NCBI GenBank assembly: GCA_034006965.1
Contig: JAVERU010000044.1
Span: 1 to 21,638, forward strand
Length of the DNA: 21,638 bases
Direction of reading: 5' to 3'
Source: Perlabentimonas sp034006965
GTDB taxonomy: Bacteria > Bacteroidota > Bacteroidia > Bacteroidales > Tenuifilaceae
The position numbers and the translations under genes were made by a program. This document shows, piece after piece, positions 13,049 to 21,207 of this stretch (position 1 is its first letter; the number at the start of each line of letters is the position of its first letter). Under the pieces are notes generated by a model. It saw only the letters and a list, made by a program, of their open reading frames with translations, was not told the origin of the DNA and made no database searches.

Positions 13049-16000
13049 ATGAAAAAACTATGTCTACTGTTTGCATGTTTTGTTTTTGTAGGCGTCAATT
13101 TCCTACAGGCACAAACAGTGCAGGTTACCGGTACTATTACTAGTGCCGAAGATGGAATGCCCATTCCTGGCGTTTCAGTGCAGGTTAAGGGGACTACAAT
13201 TGGTGTTGCCACCGATGTGGATGGCAAATACACCATTAATGTTCCACAAAATGCAACAACGCTTCTGGTTAGCTTTATGGGTTTTAGAACTCAAGAGGTA
13301 GAAATTCAGGGGCGGCAGGTTATCAATCTTACATTGGAGTTTGATGTTTTGGATCTTGAAGAGATTGTTGTGGTTGGGTATGGTGTACAGCGTAAGCGGG
13401 AAATCACAGGTTCAATTACTCAGGTAAAAGGTGATGAGATTGCTAACCTTGCAACACCCAGTTTTGAATCTCAGCTCGCTGGTCGTGCTGCTGGTGTGCA
13501 GGTTACAACAACATCAGGTGTTATTGGTGTTGCTCCTCGTATCCGTATTAGAGGGGTTGGGTCTATAACATCTGGCACCTATCCTCTAATTGTTGTTGAT
13601 GGTGTACCAATATTTACTGGTGACCTAGGGGGATATGCCGATAATAATGCATTGGGAGACATTAACCCTGCTGATATCGAATCAATTGAGATTTTGAAGG
13701 ACGGTTCTGCAACCGCTATTTATGGTTCAAGAGCGGCTAACGGGGTTATGCTTATTACCACCAAGAAAGGTCAGAAAGGGCGGTATAGAATGACTTACAA
13801 CAACTACTTGGGAGTTGCTCAGCCAATTAAGCTATTTGACCTTTTGAATGCAGAAGAGTCAATTCTGATTAACAATGAGAAAAGAACTAATAGGGGATTA
13901 TCTGAAATTGCTTTTGCTAATGGTGATGCAGGTCCAGCTGTTGATACAGATTGGCAGAAAGCAGTTCTCAGGAGCGATGCTTTCCAGCAGGATCATAACC
14001 TTTCTTTATCAGGAGCAACTGATCAGACCAACTACTACTTTTCACTTGGTTACTCTGCTATGGAAGGTGTAAGTCGTCCTAATGAAATGGATCGATTCAC
14101 ATTTAGGTCTAATCTAGACCAAAAAGTAACGAAGTGGCTGTCTGTTGGAACCAATTTAGGTGTTACTCAAACCGAGTATTTTGGTATGAATACAGGCGAG
14201 AATTCACTGTCGGGTAATATATTTTCAGCCATCAGGCAGTTGCCTAATACACCAATTTACAACGATAATCACCCAACAGGATATAATATTGATTTCGCAT
14301 CCCCTGGATTGGTTGGCCGTTGGAACAATGCCACTACAATTGGTGATAACCTACCCAATATTGTTTATGTGCTAGACCATAATAAGTTGAATACAAAGTT
14401 GTTTAGAACTATTGGTAATGCATTTGCAAACGTAACGTTACTTCCTTCGTTGATTTTTAGAACACAAATGAGTATTGATGCAAACAAATCTGAAGGTCTT
14501 CTGTACTATAACCCAATACACGGTGATGGTCAAAGTGTAAATGGTAGGGTTTATAATAATTATGCAAACTATTTAAGGTGGAACTATCAAAATGTATTGT
14601 CATATAACGAGACATTTGGAGATTCTCACAATCTTGGGGTAACTTTAGTTAGTGAGTTCCAAAAGCAAAGAGTTAATTCGTTCTTTGCCTACGGAATGGA
14701 TCTTTCCAACAATTTTTTTCAGCACAATGTGATAACTGGTTCGTTTGGAACTGCAGATGCAGGGGGTAGCTTAACTGAGAATGGTTTCATTTCTTATGCC
14801 GGTAGGGTTAACTACAACTTTGCTGATAAGTACTTCTTGCAAGCATCTTTACGTTACGATGGTATTTCATCTATGCCCGAAGCTAACAAGTATGGTGTAT
14901 TCCCAGGTATTTCTGTAGGGTGGACAATATCTCAAGAATCGTTCATGGAGAGTTTAGACTTTATAAATGATCTAAAGATTCGTGCCTCATATGCTGAGGT
15001 AGGTAATACCTCTGTGGGTAATTACCCTTACGCAGGTTTATATGGAGCGGCTAAGTATGGTGACAATAACGGTATAGGGTTTGTTCAAATGGGTAATGAT
15101 CAATTACAGTGGGAGACTAGCAAGAAAATTGGCGGTGGTATTGATGCAATGTTTATGGATGGTAAATACAAGTTCTCGTATGACTATTTCGTAAACGACC
15201 TTGATAACCTTATACTTTCGGTGCCTACTCCACCTTCGTTTGGTATTTTCGGCAATAGTTACAGCGACAATGTTGGCCAGCTCAGAAACTGGGGGCATGA
15301 ATTTTTTGCTGAGGCAAATATCATAAGAACTCGTGATTTTTCGTGGACCGTTAGCGGTAATGTGAGCTTTGTAAAGAATGAGGTGGTTTCACTAGTTGGT
15401 GAGCAAGAAGAAATGTTCCCCAATAACTATGTTATTATTCGCGTAGGAGAATCCATTAGGTCGATATATGGGTATGACTACCAAGGGGTTAATGCTGCTA
15501 ATGGTAACCCAATTTATAGGAAGGCTGATGGTTCGTTAGTGCAGGGTAATATTCCAACATCTACATATGTTGTGTACGACCCTAATAACCCACATGATAT
15601 CTCACAAGCATCCTCACTGAGTGCATCTGAGGACAAAAAACTGTTTGGGCCATCGCTTCCAACATATTTTGGTGCCTTAACAACAAATCTTCGCTTTAAG
15701 GATTTCGATTTTGCCATGATGTTCCGTTTTAGCGGAGGCAATTATATTATGAACCGTACTCGTGATGATTTAACTCAGCACTCATTTACAAATAATGGCA
15801 GTGAAATACTTGGAAGATGGCAAAGCGAAAGTGAGCCTGGCGATGGATGGACACCACGTTTGTGGTCACAGGGTGGTAACTTTGTGAATATTTCTAACCA
15901 AACCAATGGCCGATTCGTTGAAAAGGGTGATTTCTTCAAGCTACAAAATCTTGTGATTGGTTACACCTTGCCTGCCGAATTGGTGAACAAGGTTGGTATT

Positions 16001-16150
16001 ACAGGATTAAGAATCTTTGCTCAGGGGCAAGAACTTTTTATGATTACCGATTATACTGGGATTGACCCAGAGCAAGAGAATGGAGGAGTTGATTTCAACC
16101 TTACTCCTAGGATGAGAACCATTACTTTCGGTATTAACCTCACATTGTAA
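13049..16150 (+). CDS. SusC/RagA-family TonB-linked outer membrane transporter
   Basis: A 1033-residue receptor. Signal peptide 1-22 (ending LQAQ), then a carboxypeptidase-regulatory-like domain at about 24-110 (VTGTITSAEDGMPIPGVSVQVKG), then the SusC mark EEIVVVGYGVQRKREITGS at about 111, and the plug to about 240, including LIVVDGVPI and DGSATAIYGSRAANGVMLI. The remaining ~790 residues form the 22-strand barrel, ending MRTITFGINLTL. It works with the lid lipoprotein SusD downstream (19 bp) to import oligomers with TonB energy. The frame can be extended to 12947, but ATG 13049 gives a clean signal peptide and falls after a leader shared with the second susC. No CAZyme is adjacent, so the substrate (glycan, peptide or other) is unknown. 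Confidence 0.96.
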   Translation: MKKLCLLFACFVFVGVNFLQAQTVQVTGTITSAEDGMPIPGVSVQVKGTTIGVATDVDGKYTINVPQNATTLLVSFMGFRTQEVEIQGRQVINLTLEFDVLDLEEIVVVGYGVQRKREITGSITQVKGDEIANLATPSFESQLAGRAAGVQVTTTSGVIGVAPRIRIRGVGSITSGTYPLIVVDGVPIFTGDLGGYADNNALGDINPADIESIEILKDGSATAIYGSRAANGVMLITTKKGQKGRYRMTYNNYLGVAQPIKLFDLLNAEESILINNEKRTNRGLSEIAFANGDAGPAVDTDWQKAVLRSDAFQQDHNLSLSGATDQTNYYFSLGYSAMEGVSRPNEMDRFTFRSNLDQKVTKWLSVGTNLGVTQTEYFGMNTGENSLSGNIFSAIRQLPNTPIYNDNHPTGYNIDFASPGLVGRWNNATTIGDNLPNIVYVLDHNKLNTKLFRTIGNAFANVTLLPSLIFRTQMSIDANKSEGLLYYNPIHGDGQSVNGRVYNNYANYLRWNYQNVLSYNETFGDSHNLGVTLVSEFQKQRVNSFFAYGMDLSNNFFQHNVITGSFGTADAGGSLTENGFISYAGRVNYNFADKYFLQASLRYDGISSMPEANKYGVFPGISVGWTISQESFMESLDFINDLKIRASYAEVGNTSVGNYPYAGLYGAAKYGDNNGIGFVQMGNDQLQWETSKKIGGGIDAMFMDGKYKFSYDYFVNDLDNLILSVPTPPSFGIFGNSYSDNVGQLRNWGHEFFAEANIIRTRDFSWTVSGNVSFVKNEVVSLVGEQEEMFPNNYVIIRVGESIRSIYGYDYQGVNAANGNPIYRKADGSLVQGNIPTSTYVVYDPNNPHDISQASSLSASEDKKLFGPSLPTYFGALTTNLRFKDFDFAMMFRFSGGNYIMNRTRDDLTQHSFTNNGSEILGRWQSESEPGDGWTPRLWSQGGNFVNISNQTNGRFVEKGDFFKLQNLVIGYTLPAELVNKVGITGLRIFAQGQELFMITDYTGIDPEQENGGVDFNLTPRMRTITFGINLTL

Positions 16151-16169
16151 ATTTTAAATACACTATACT

Positions 16170-17825
16170 ATGAAAAGAATAGATTTTAAGATAGCCAGGA
16201 AGTTAGTCCTTGTGCCTCTGTTCATCTTTGGGCTACTCTTCAACTCTTGTGAGGAGATTATTGAGCTAGATCCTTACAATCAAGTTTCAGAAACAACAGC
16301 GTTTTCTACACCTGAGTTGGTAGAACTATCAGTGGTAGGAATGTATAATGCTGCTCAAAGAGGATATTACTTTACTACATCTGCTCAATATAGAGGATAT
16401 CCTTTTGGTGCTGCATTTGTTCAGCAAGGCGATTGCCGTGGAGAGGATGCTGTTAATCAGCAGGCCTTTTATAGGTTCACCTACGAGGGAACCTATGACC
16501 CTACAACCGCCAATAATGTTTACTATTGGTCAGATACTTATATGTTGATCAATCGTTGTAATATTGTTATTGATGGTGTTAGAACAGCTGCGCAGAACAA
16601 TGTGATTACTACCGAAGCTGCCGAGAGATACGAGGGAGAAGCAAGGCTACTTCGTGCAGCAGCATACCATGAACTATTGGTGCTCTTCGCTAGGCCTTAT
16701 AAACATTCTGCAGATGCTTCACATATGGGTGTGCCTTACCATGATACACCATTTACAACAGTAGCAGCTATTGATGAGGGAAGAACAAAAGGGCGTGAGT
16801 CCGTTGCTTTTGTTTATGGAAAAATTTTAGAGGATCTAAATTATGCTGAAGACAAGCTACCGTTAAGGTCTGGTTGGTCTGGAAATTATCAAATGGCTCG
16901 CGGAACAAAAGGGGCAGCAGCAGCATATAAAACCCGAATTTACCAACATATGTATCGTTGGGAAGATGTGATTACAGAAGGTAACAAGTTCGTTACTGGA
17001 GTTTATGCTGGTGAGTATGCTATGGAGGCAGCACCTTGGTTGGCTTATGGAAATTATGGTAGCAAAGAGTATGTGTTTGGAATGCAAAACTCTGGCACAA
17101 ACAATCCAGGCGTAAATGCTGCATTAGCCTCGCAGTACAAGCGTAGAATGCTGGTATGTATAAGCCCAATTATTTGGAGAAACTCATTCTGGTTACCAGA
17201 TGACCTAAGAAGGAAAGGAGATGATGCAGATGATCTACCTAATCTCGACGAAGTGCCAGATACAGATATGATCTTTAAGGTTGGTGGACAGGTGTACACG
17301 AATAAGTATAGGGATGTTACGAACTATACCGATCCTTCCCCTATGATGAGGTACCCAGAGGTGCTGCTTAATACTGCTGAGGCATATGCTCGACTAACAC
17401 CTGCTGGAGCCCCCGATGCAAACGCTTTGGCCTTACTTAACGAGGTGCGCGATAGGTCCTTGGCTGACCCTGCCAATCAGAGCTACACAGCAGCCGATTT
17501 CGGAACAAATGTTGATTTGCTTGAGGCTATTCTTGCTGAGCGTCGTATTGAGTTTGTGATGGAAGGTCGCAGGTGGCCAGATATTCATAGGCTGCAACAC
17601 TGTCCACACTTCCCGATTAACGGTATCCCTGCAAAGGTAGCTAACCTCAACCCTGTACCCGCTGAGTGGTTCAGTAATCCTGGTGAGTTTGGAACTGGCC
17701 CTGATGAAAGTTTTGGTATCGTGAATTACGTATACGATGATTATAGATTTGTATGGCCATTACCTCTCATTGAGACTAGTGCAAATCCAGTTCTTGCAGG
17801 TCAGCAAAATCCTGGTTACCAATAG
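16170..17825 (+). CDS. SusD/RagB-family nutrient-binding lipoprotein
   Basis: A 551-residue surface lipoprotein that pairs with the SusC upstream. The signal ends at a lipobox LLFNSC with lipidated Cys27, followed by acidic EEIIELDP. SusD features appear in order: the N-terminal ELDPYNQVSETTAFSTPEL segment with the following VVGMYNAAQ helix, the TPR-like helix GEARLLRAAAYHELLVLFARPY at about 155-175, YPEVLLNTAEAYARL at about 395, ILAERRIEFVMEGRRWPDIHRL at about 455-475, and the closing QQNPGYQ, the common SusD C-terminus. It acts as the hinged lid over the SusC barrel and captures the substrate. It begins 19 bp after susC stops and ends at a terminator, so susC-susD form one operon. The binding residues cannot be assigned to a ligand. 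Confidence 0.96.
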   Translation: MKRIDFKIARKLVLVPLFIFGLLFNSCEEIIELDPYNQVSETTAFSTPELVELSVVGMYNAAQRGYYFTTSAQYRGYPFGAAFVQQGDCRGEDAVNQQAFYRFTYEGTYDPTTANNVYYWSDTYMLINRCNIVIDGVRTAAQNNVITTEAAERYEGEARLLRAAAYHELLVLFARPYKHSADASHMGVPYHDTPFTTVAAIDEGRTKGRESVAFVYGKILEDLNYAEDKLPLRSGWSGNYQMARGTKGAAAAYKTRIYQHMYRWEDVITEGNKFVTGVYAGEYAMEAAPWLAYGNYGSKEYVFGMQNSGTNNPGVNAALASQYKRRMLVCISPIIWRNSFWLPDDLRRKGDDADDLPNLDEVPDTDMIFKVGGQVYTNKYRDVTNYTDPSPMMRYPEVLLNTAEAYARLTPAGAPDANALALLNEVRDRSLADPANQSYTAADFGTNVDLLEAILAERRIEFVMEGRRWPDIHRLQHCPHFPINGIPAKVANLNPVPAEWFSNPGEFGTGPDESFGIVNYVYDDYRFVWPLPLIETSANPVLAGQQNPGYQ

Positions 17826-17834
17826 AGTGTGTTT

Positions 17835-17872
17835 AAAAAAAGGCTGGCCAAACTGGTCAGCCTTTTTTTTTA
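17835..17872 (+). terminator. Rho-independent terminator after susD
   Basis: Stem AGGCTGGCCA / TGGTCAGCCT with a 2-3 nt loop (17841-17862, one G-U pair), flanked by an A-run before and nine T after. A textbook terminator 15-45 nt past the susD stop. Confidence 0.93.
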
Positions 17873-17937
17873 ATACGCAAATTTTCCATTGGTATAGCAG
17901 AACCAAAACTACAAGATAGTTTATCAAAATATTTTTT

Positions 17938-20292
17938 ATGAGAGATATTACAAAAGTACTTCTACTTGGACTAATCTTAAACAGTAGTGTAGGTTTGTCG
18001 CAAATTTCTGATCAATATCAGATTGTTGATTCAGTAGAAAATCTGACAGCAAACTTCGTTCGCGCTAATCCAGCCAATAGAATGTTCATGCATTTCGATA
18101 AGGCAGAGTATTGCGTAGGCGAATCTTTGTGGTTCAAAGCCTACCTATTCGATGGGTATATCAATGTGTTAGATTCAATTCCAGCAAACCTTTATGTTAA
18201 TCTTTACGACTTTAACGGTAGGGCTGTAAGCCAGTACCTTTTCAAGGTAGAGAAAGGTGTTGCCTCTGGCGAAGTGTGGCTAGATAACGATCTCCCGGAT
18301 GGAAATTATTTTATAAAAGCCTACACCGATATTATGGCTAACGGCTTTTGGGAGGACTATTTCGTATATAGCTTTTACATTAGAAACCCCGATTACGCCA
18401 ATAGGATATCGCGCAAGGAGATCAGGCTGAATAAAAGTTTTAATGAAGAATTGGACAGAAGAAAGGGACAGGTAAGCATAGAGGTTAAGGCTGAAAGTGG
18501 GAATCTGATTGCCGGTATTGAAAACCGGTTGGTTGTAAAGTCAACCAATGGTATTGGAGAGTACATAAATGGGTCGGGAAAATTAGTTTGTAGTTCAGGA
18601 GCTGTAGTAGCAGAATTTTCAACCAGTAAGTATGGGCTTGGGTCGCTAGTGTTTATTCCTGAGATTGACAAGACATATCATGTTGAATTTGAGAGCAGCG
18701 GCTCGGGTGTTGCATTAGCCTTACCTGAAGTGCTACCGAATGGTGTTGGTATTAGGATTCAACCTTCGTATTCCGACTCTTTGGGTATTAGTTTCTACTC
18801 AACCTTTCAGGATTGTAATGAGATGATTCTGGTTGTTCGTATGGGGGCAAGATTACTTTATCACAAAAAATTGAAAATAAATCCATATATGTGGAAAGAT
18901 GTGTCTTTATCCCAAAGCGACCTTGAAACGGGAGTGGCAGTTGTAGAGCTATATTCAAAAGGTTTATCGTTGGTATCTCAGCGACCCATATACATTAATA
19001 AGAATGACCAAACCTATCTTGTACCAGCCACCCACCTTATGGATATGGACGATCATAAGGTGATGTTATTAACTCTTGAGACAACAGACTCGAACGCACA
19101 GCCAGTTCAAAGTGATATGTCAATTTCTGTTACTACCAGCAGTGAAAGGTCGATTAATTCTAATGATATCTATAGGCATTTGTTTATTACGTCCTATTTC
19201 ACAAATCTAGAGAGTATCCCTCCTGATCTACTGGCTATCGACAACGATAAGATGCTTGAACAATTGGATATGCTCATTCAGTTTGGCTCTTACAAAGTCC
19301 CCAGTTACTCCGAGCTAAATATGTATAACAACGGTAATAATATTCAGCAACGTAGATTTGGTGCTACGGTAACGGGCTTCGTACTTGATCCCTATACAAA
19401 TCAGCCAGTTTCAAATGTGGGAGTAGAGCTAAAACGTAGTTTTGGCGATCAAAGAGTTTATAAAGCAAAAACCAATGAAAGTGGAGTGTTTACTTTCGAG
19501 GGTGTTAACATTTCCGATAGTGCAAGGGTAGAAATAACTCCATCGCTAATATCAGGCGGAGTTCGCCCAAACATTGAACTTGTTGAGGATGATACGCCAG
19601 CTACTAGCTATTATTTTTCAGAAAATACAAGATATCAAGAGATAATAAAAAGAGGAAGTAATTGGAAAAGATCAAAATCATCTGCTCCAAGACCGCCTGT
19701 GTCAGTATCACCCTATGGTCGTCCTGACCAAACCATCTTTATTAATACACGCGATGCGCACCGTACTGTTTTTGAAGTTTTGCAAGAAAAGGCGATTGGT
19801 CTAATCATTTCAGGTAATACCATCATGTTTCGAGGCCCATCAAGCATATTGTACAGCAATGAACCCTTATTCATCCGAGACGATGTGGTGGTAAGCGCCG
19901 ACGAATTTTTATCACAGGATCCAAGAGACATAGCACGTATTGAGCTGTTTAGGGGGGCAAGCGCAGCGTTTTGGGGTGCGCGAGGGGGAAATGGTGTAAT
20001 CTTATCTTACGGAAGAAGAGGAGAGGCTCCAGCAAAACCCTATTTTGAATTTGTGATACAAGGATTCACTTCTCCAAGTGAATTTTCCATTGATCCAGTT
20101 GAGGTTTCTGAAAAACAGTCTCTTAGGATTCAGCAAACAGTCCTCTGGGACCCTGACATATGGACTTCAGGAAAAGGTGCAACGAGCGTAAGCTTTCTAA
20201 TTATTCCAGGAATTTCTCCCTATATTATTAATGTGGTAGGTGTAAGTGTCGATGGGAAAATTGTGATGGGAAACTTTTCAATTGGGAGATAA
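17938..20292 (+). CDS. Exported MG2-like / carboxypeptidase-regulatory / TonB-plug protein, no barrel
   Basis: A 784-residue protein with a signal peptide (1-21, ending VGLSQ). Residues 50-150 resemble a macroglobulin MG2 domain (FMHFDKAEYCVGESLWFKAYLFDG ... DLPDGNYFIKAYT). Middle residues 165-460 look like further beta-sandwich domains without a known name. About 474-540 is a carboxypeptidase-regulatory-like domain (GATVTGFVLDPYTNQPVSNVGV). About 600-690 aligns with the plug of TonB-dependent receptors (PLFIRDDVV, RDIARIELFRGASAAFWGARGGNGVILSYG). Only about 95 residues remain after it, too few for a barrel, so it cannot be a receptor. It lies after the susCD operon behind a terminator and before a second susC. 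A periplasmic or surface partner of SusC receptors is plausible; the MG2 part also recalls alpha-2-macroglobulin-like proteins, but no thioester motif was seen. Confidence 0.75.
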   Translation: MRDITKVLLLGLILNSSVGLSQISDQYQIVDSVENLTANFVRANPANRMFMHFDKAEYCVGESLWFKAYLFDGYINVLDSIPANLYVNLYDFNGRAVSQYLFKVEKGVASGEVWLDNDLPDGNYFIKAYTDIMANGFWEDYFVYSFYIRNPDYANRISRKEIRLNKSFNEELDRRKGQVSIEVKAESGNLIAGIENRLVVKSTNGIGEYINGSGKLVCSSGAVVAEFSTSKYGLGSLVFIPEIDKTYHVEFESSGSGVALALPEVLPNGVGIRIQPSYSDSLGISFYSTFQDCNEMILVVRMGARLLYHKKLKINPYMWKDVSLSQSDLETGVAVVELYSKGLSLVSQRPIYINKNDQTYLVPATHLMDMDDHKVMLLTLETTDSNAQPVQSDMSISVTTSSERSINSNDIYRHLFITSYFTNLESIPPDLLAIDNDKMLEQLDMLIQFGSYKVPSYSELNMYNNGNNIQQRRFGATVTGFVLDPYTNQPVSNVGVELKRSFGDQRVYKAKTNESGVFTFEGVNISDSARVEITPSLISGGVRPNIELVEDDTPATSYYFSENTRYQEIIKRGSNWKRSKSSAPRPPVSVSPYGRPDQTIFINTRDAHRTVFEVLQEKAIGLIISGNTIMFRGPSSILYSNEPLFIRDDVVVSADEFLSQDPRDIARIELFRGASAAFWGARGGNGVILSYGRRGEAPAKPYFEFVIQGFTSPSEFSIDPVEVSEKQSLRIQQTVLWDPDIWTSGKGATSVSFLIIPGISPYIINVVGVSVDGKIVMGNFSIGR

Positions 20293-20789
20293 ATGTTATT
20301 GATCTAGCCATTCAAATAATTAGGGTAGGAGTAATGGTCAAGGGTATGGTTGTGTATATTTCTTCCTCCACTTCTGATTTTAAAATTTAATTTTTATTAT
20401 TTATTGTTAGTGTTTTTGGTCTTTAATTTCTAGGTACTGAACCCTTTTTTGTTCTTTTTGTGGTGTGTTTTATTAATATCTGAGAGAAAATTATTGAATG
20501 TATTTTATAGTATTTTCCCATTGATAGATATAATCTATATGACGCTTTGTTGTTTATTCTATTCTTAGGTAGCGTTATTAAGTTGTTTTACAGTTGTTCC
20601 CACTTTTCTAAAGTATTGTTATACAGCATAAACACATATTGTTTGAGTAAAAGTTTACTTGTTGTTTACGGGTTTTAAATACCTAAATTATCCTGTAGGT
20701 TAATATCATTAACGGCTGTTAGTAATTAATTTGCTGATTACTTGTGTTGAATAAATTCATGCTTTAACTTTTCATGTGTTTTTAACCAT
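20293..20789. other. Gene-free AT-rich region before second susC
   Basis: About 500 bp with no credible frame on either strand and no terminator for the upstream gene. It is T-rich with several short repeats of TTATT and GTTTTT. Possible promoter elements include a TTAATTTG at 20726-20733, one mismatch from the -7 consensus, about 90 nt before the start codon. No regulator gene or hairpin of note was seen. Confidence 0.5.
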
Positions 20790-20790
20790 T

Positions 20791-20823
20791 ATTAGCTCTA
20801 TTTGTAAACCTAAAATTATTTCT
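20791..20823 (+). promoter_or_regulatory. Conserved 33-nt susC leader, copy B
   Basis: Matches copy A at 13016-13048 at 32/33 positions (single C-to-T change), directly before the start codon. Upstream of it the two genes share no obvious similarity beyond one or two bases. Confidence 0.6.
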
Positions 20824-21207
20824 ATGAAAAGACTATGCGTATTCCTTGTAGCTGTTGTGTTTGTGGGGATAAATCTCCTACAAGCGCAAACAGTGCAAAT
20901 TTCCGGTACTGTTACCAGTGCAGAGGATGGGATGCCAATTCCTGGAGCATCAGTACAAGTCAAGGGAACTACCATCGGCGTTGCAACCGATGCAGATGGT
21001 AATTATGTTTTAGCTGTCCCGCAGAATGCAACAACCTTAACCTATGCGTTCTTGGGGTTTAAAACTCAAGAAGTGGCTATTGCAGGAAGAACTGTTATTA
21101 ATGTAGTGCTAGAGTCTGATATGCTAGCACTAGACGAGGTGGTTGTTACTGCCTTGGGTATTTCGCGTGAGCGGAAATCACTAGGATATGCAGTTCAGGA
21201 TGTCAAG
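20824..21207 (+). pseudogene. SusC-family receptor gene, cut by an ISAs1-type insertion
   Basis: The first 128 codons of a SusC-type receptor. They encode a signal peptide (ending LLQAQ), a full carboxypeptidase-regulatory-like domain very similar to that of the first susC (SGTVTSAEDGMPIPGASVQ), then the start of the plug with DEVVVTALGISRERKSLGYA. This is the VVTALGI-RERKSLGYAVQ subfamily, unlike the VVVGYG start of the first susC. The receptor sequence ends at the Lys codon at 21205-21207; the insertion sequence begins at CAGGGC, adding Q-G-N-R-I and a TAA at 21223-21225. The plug and barrel are missing from the product, so it cannot transport. The rest of the gene, and any susD, may lie beyond the element outside the window. 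The frame could be extended to 20776 but ATG 20824 matches the paralogue. Confidence 0.88.

Noticed and set aside
12907..13236. 109-residue minus-strand ORF at the susC start (and its counterpart at 20772-20975)
   Set aside because: Both are antisense shadows of the two similar susC 5' ends; their likeness to each other only reflects the paralogy.
13049..17825. Naming the susCD pair as a starch or other defined glycan locus
   Set aside because: Family similarity alone does not give the substrate, and no degradative enzyme is next to the pair.
17938..20292. Calling this gene a truncated TonB-dependent receptor pseudogene
   Set aside because: The frame is intact from signal peptide to stop, and the MG2-like N-terminus is not found in receptors; a distinct multidomain protein fits better.
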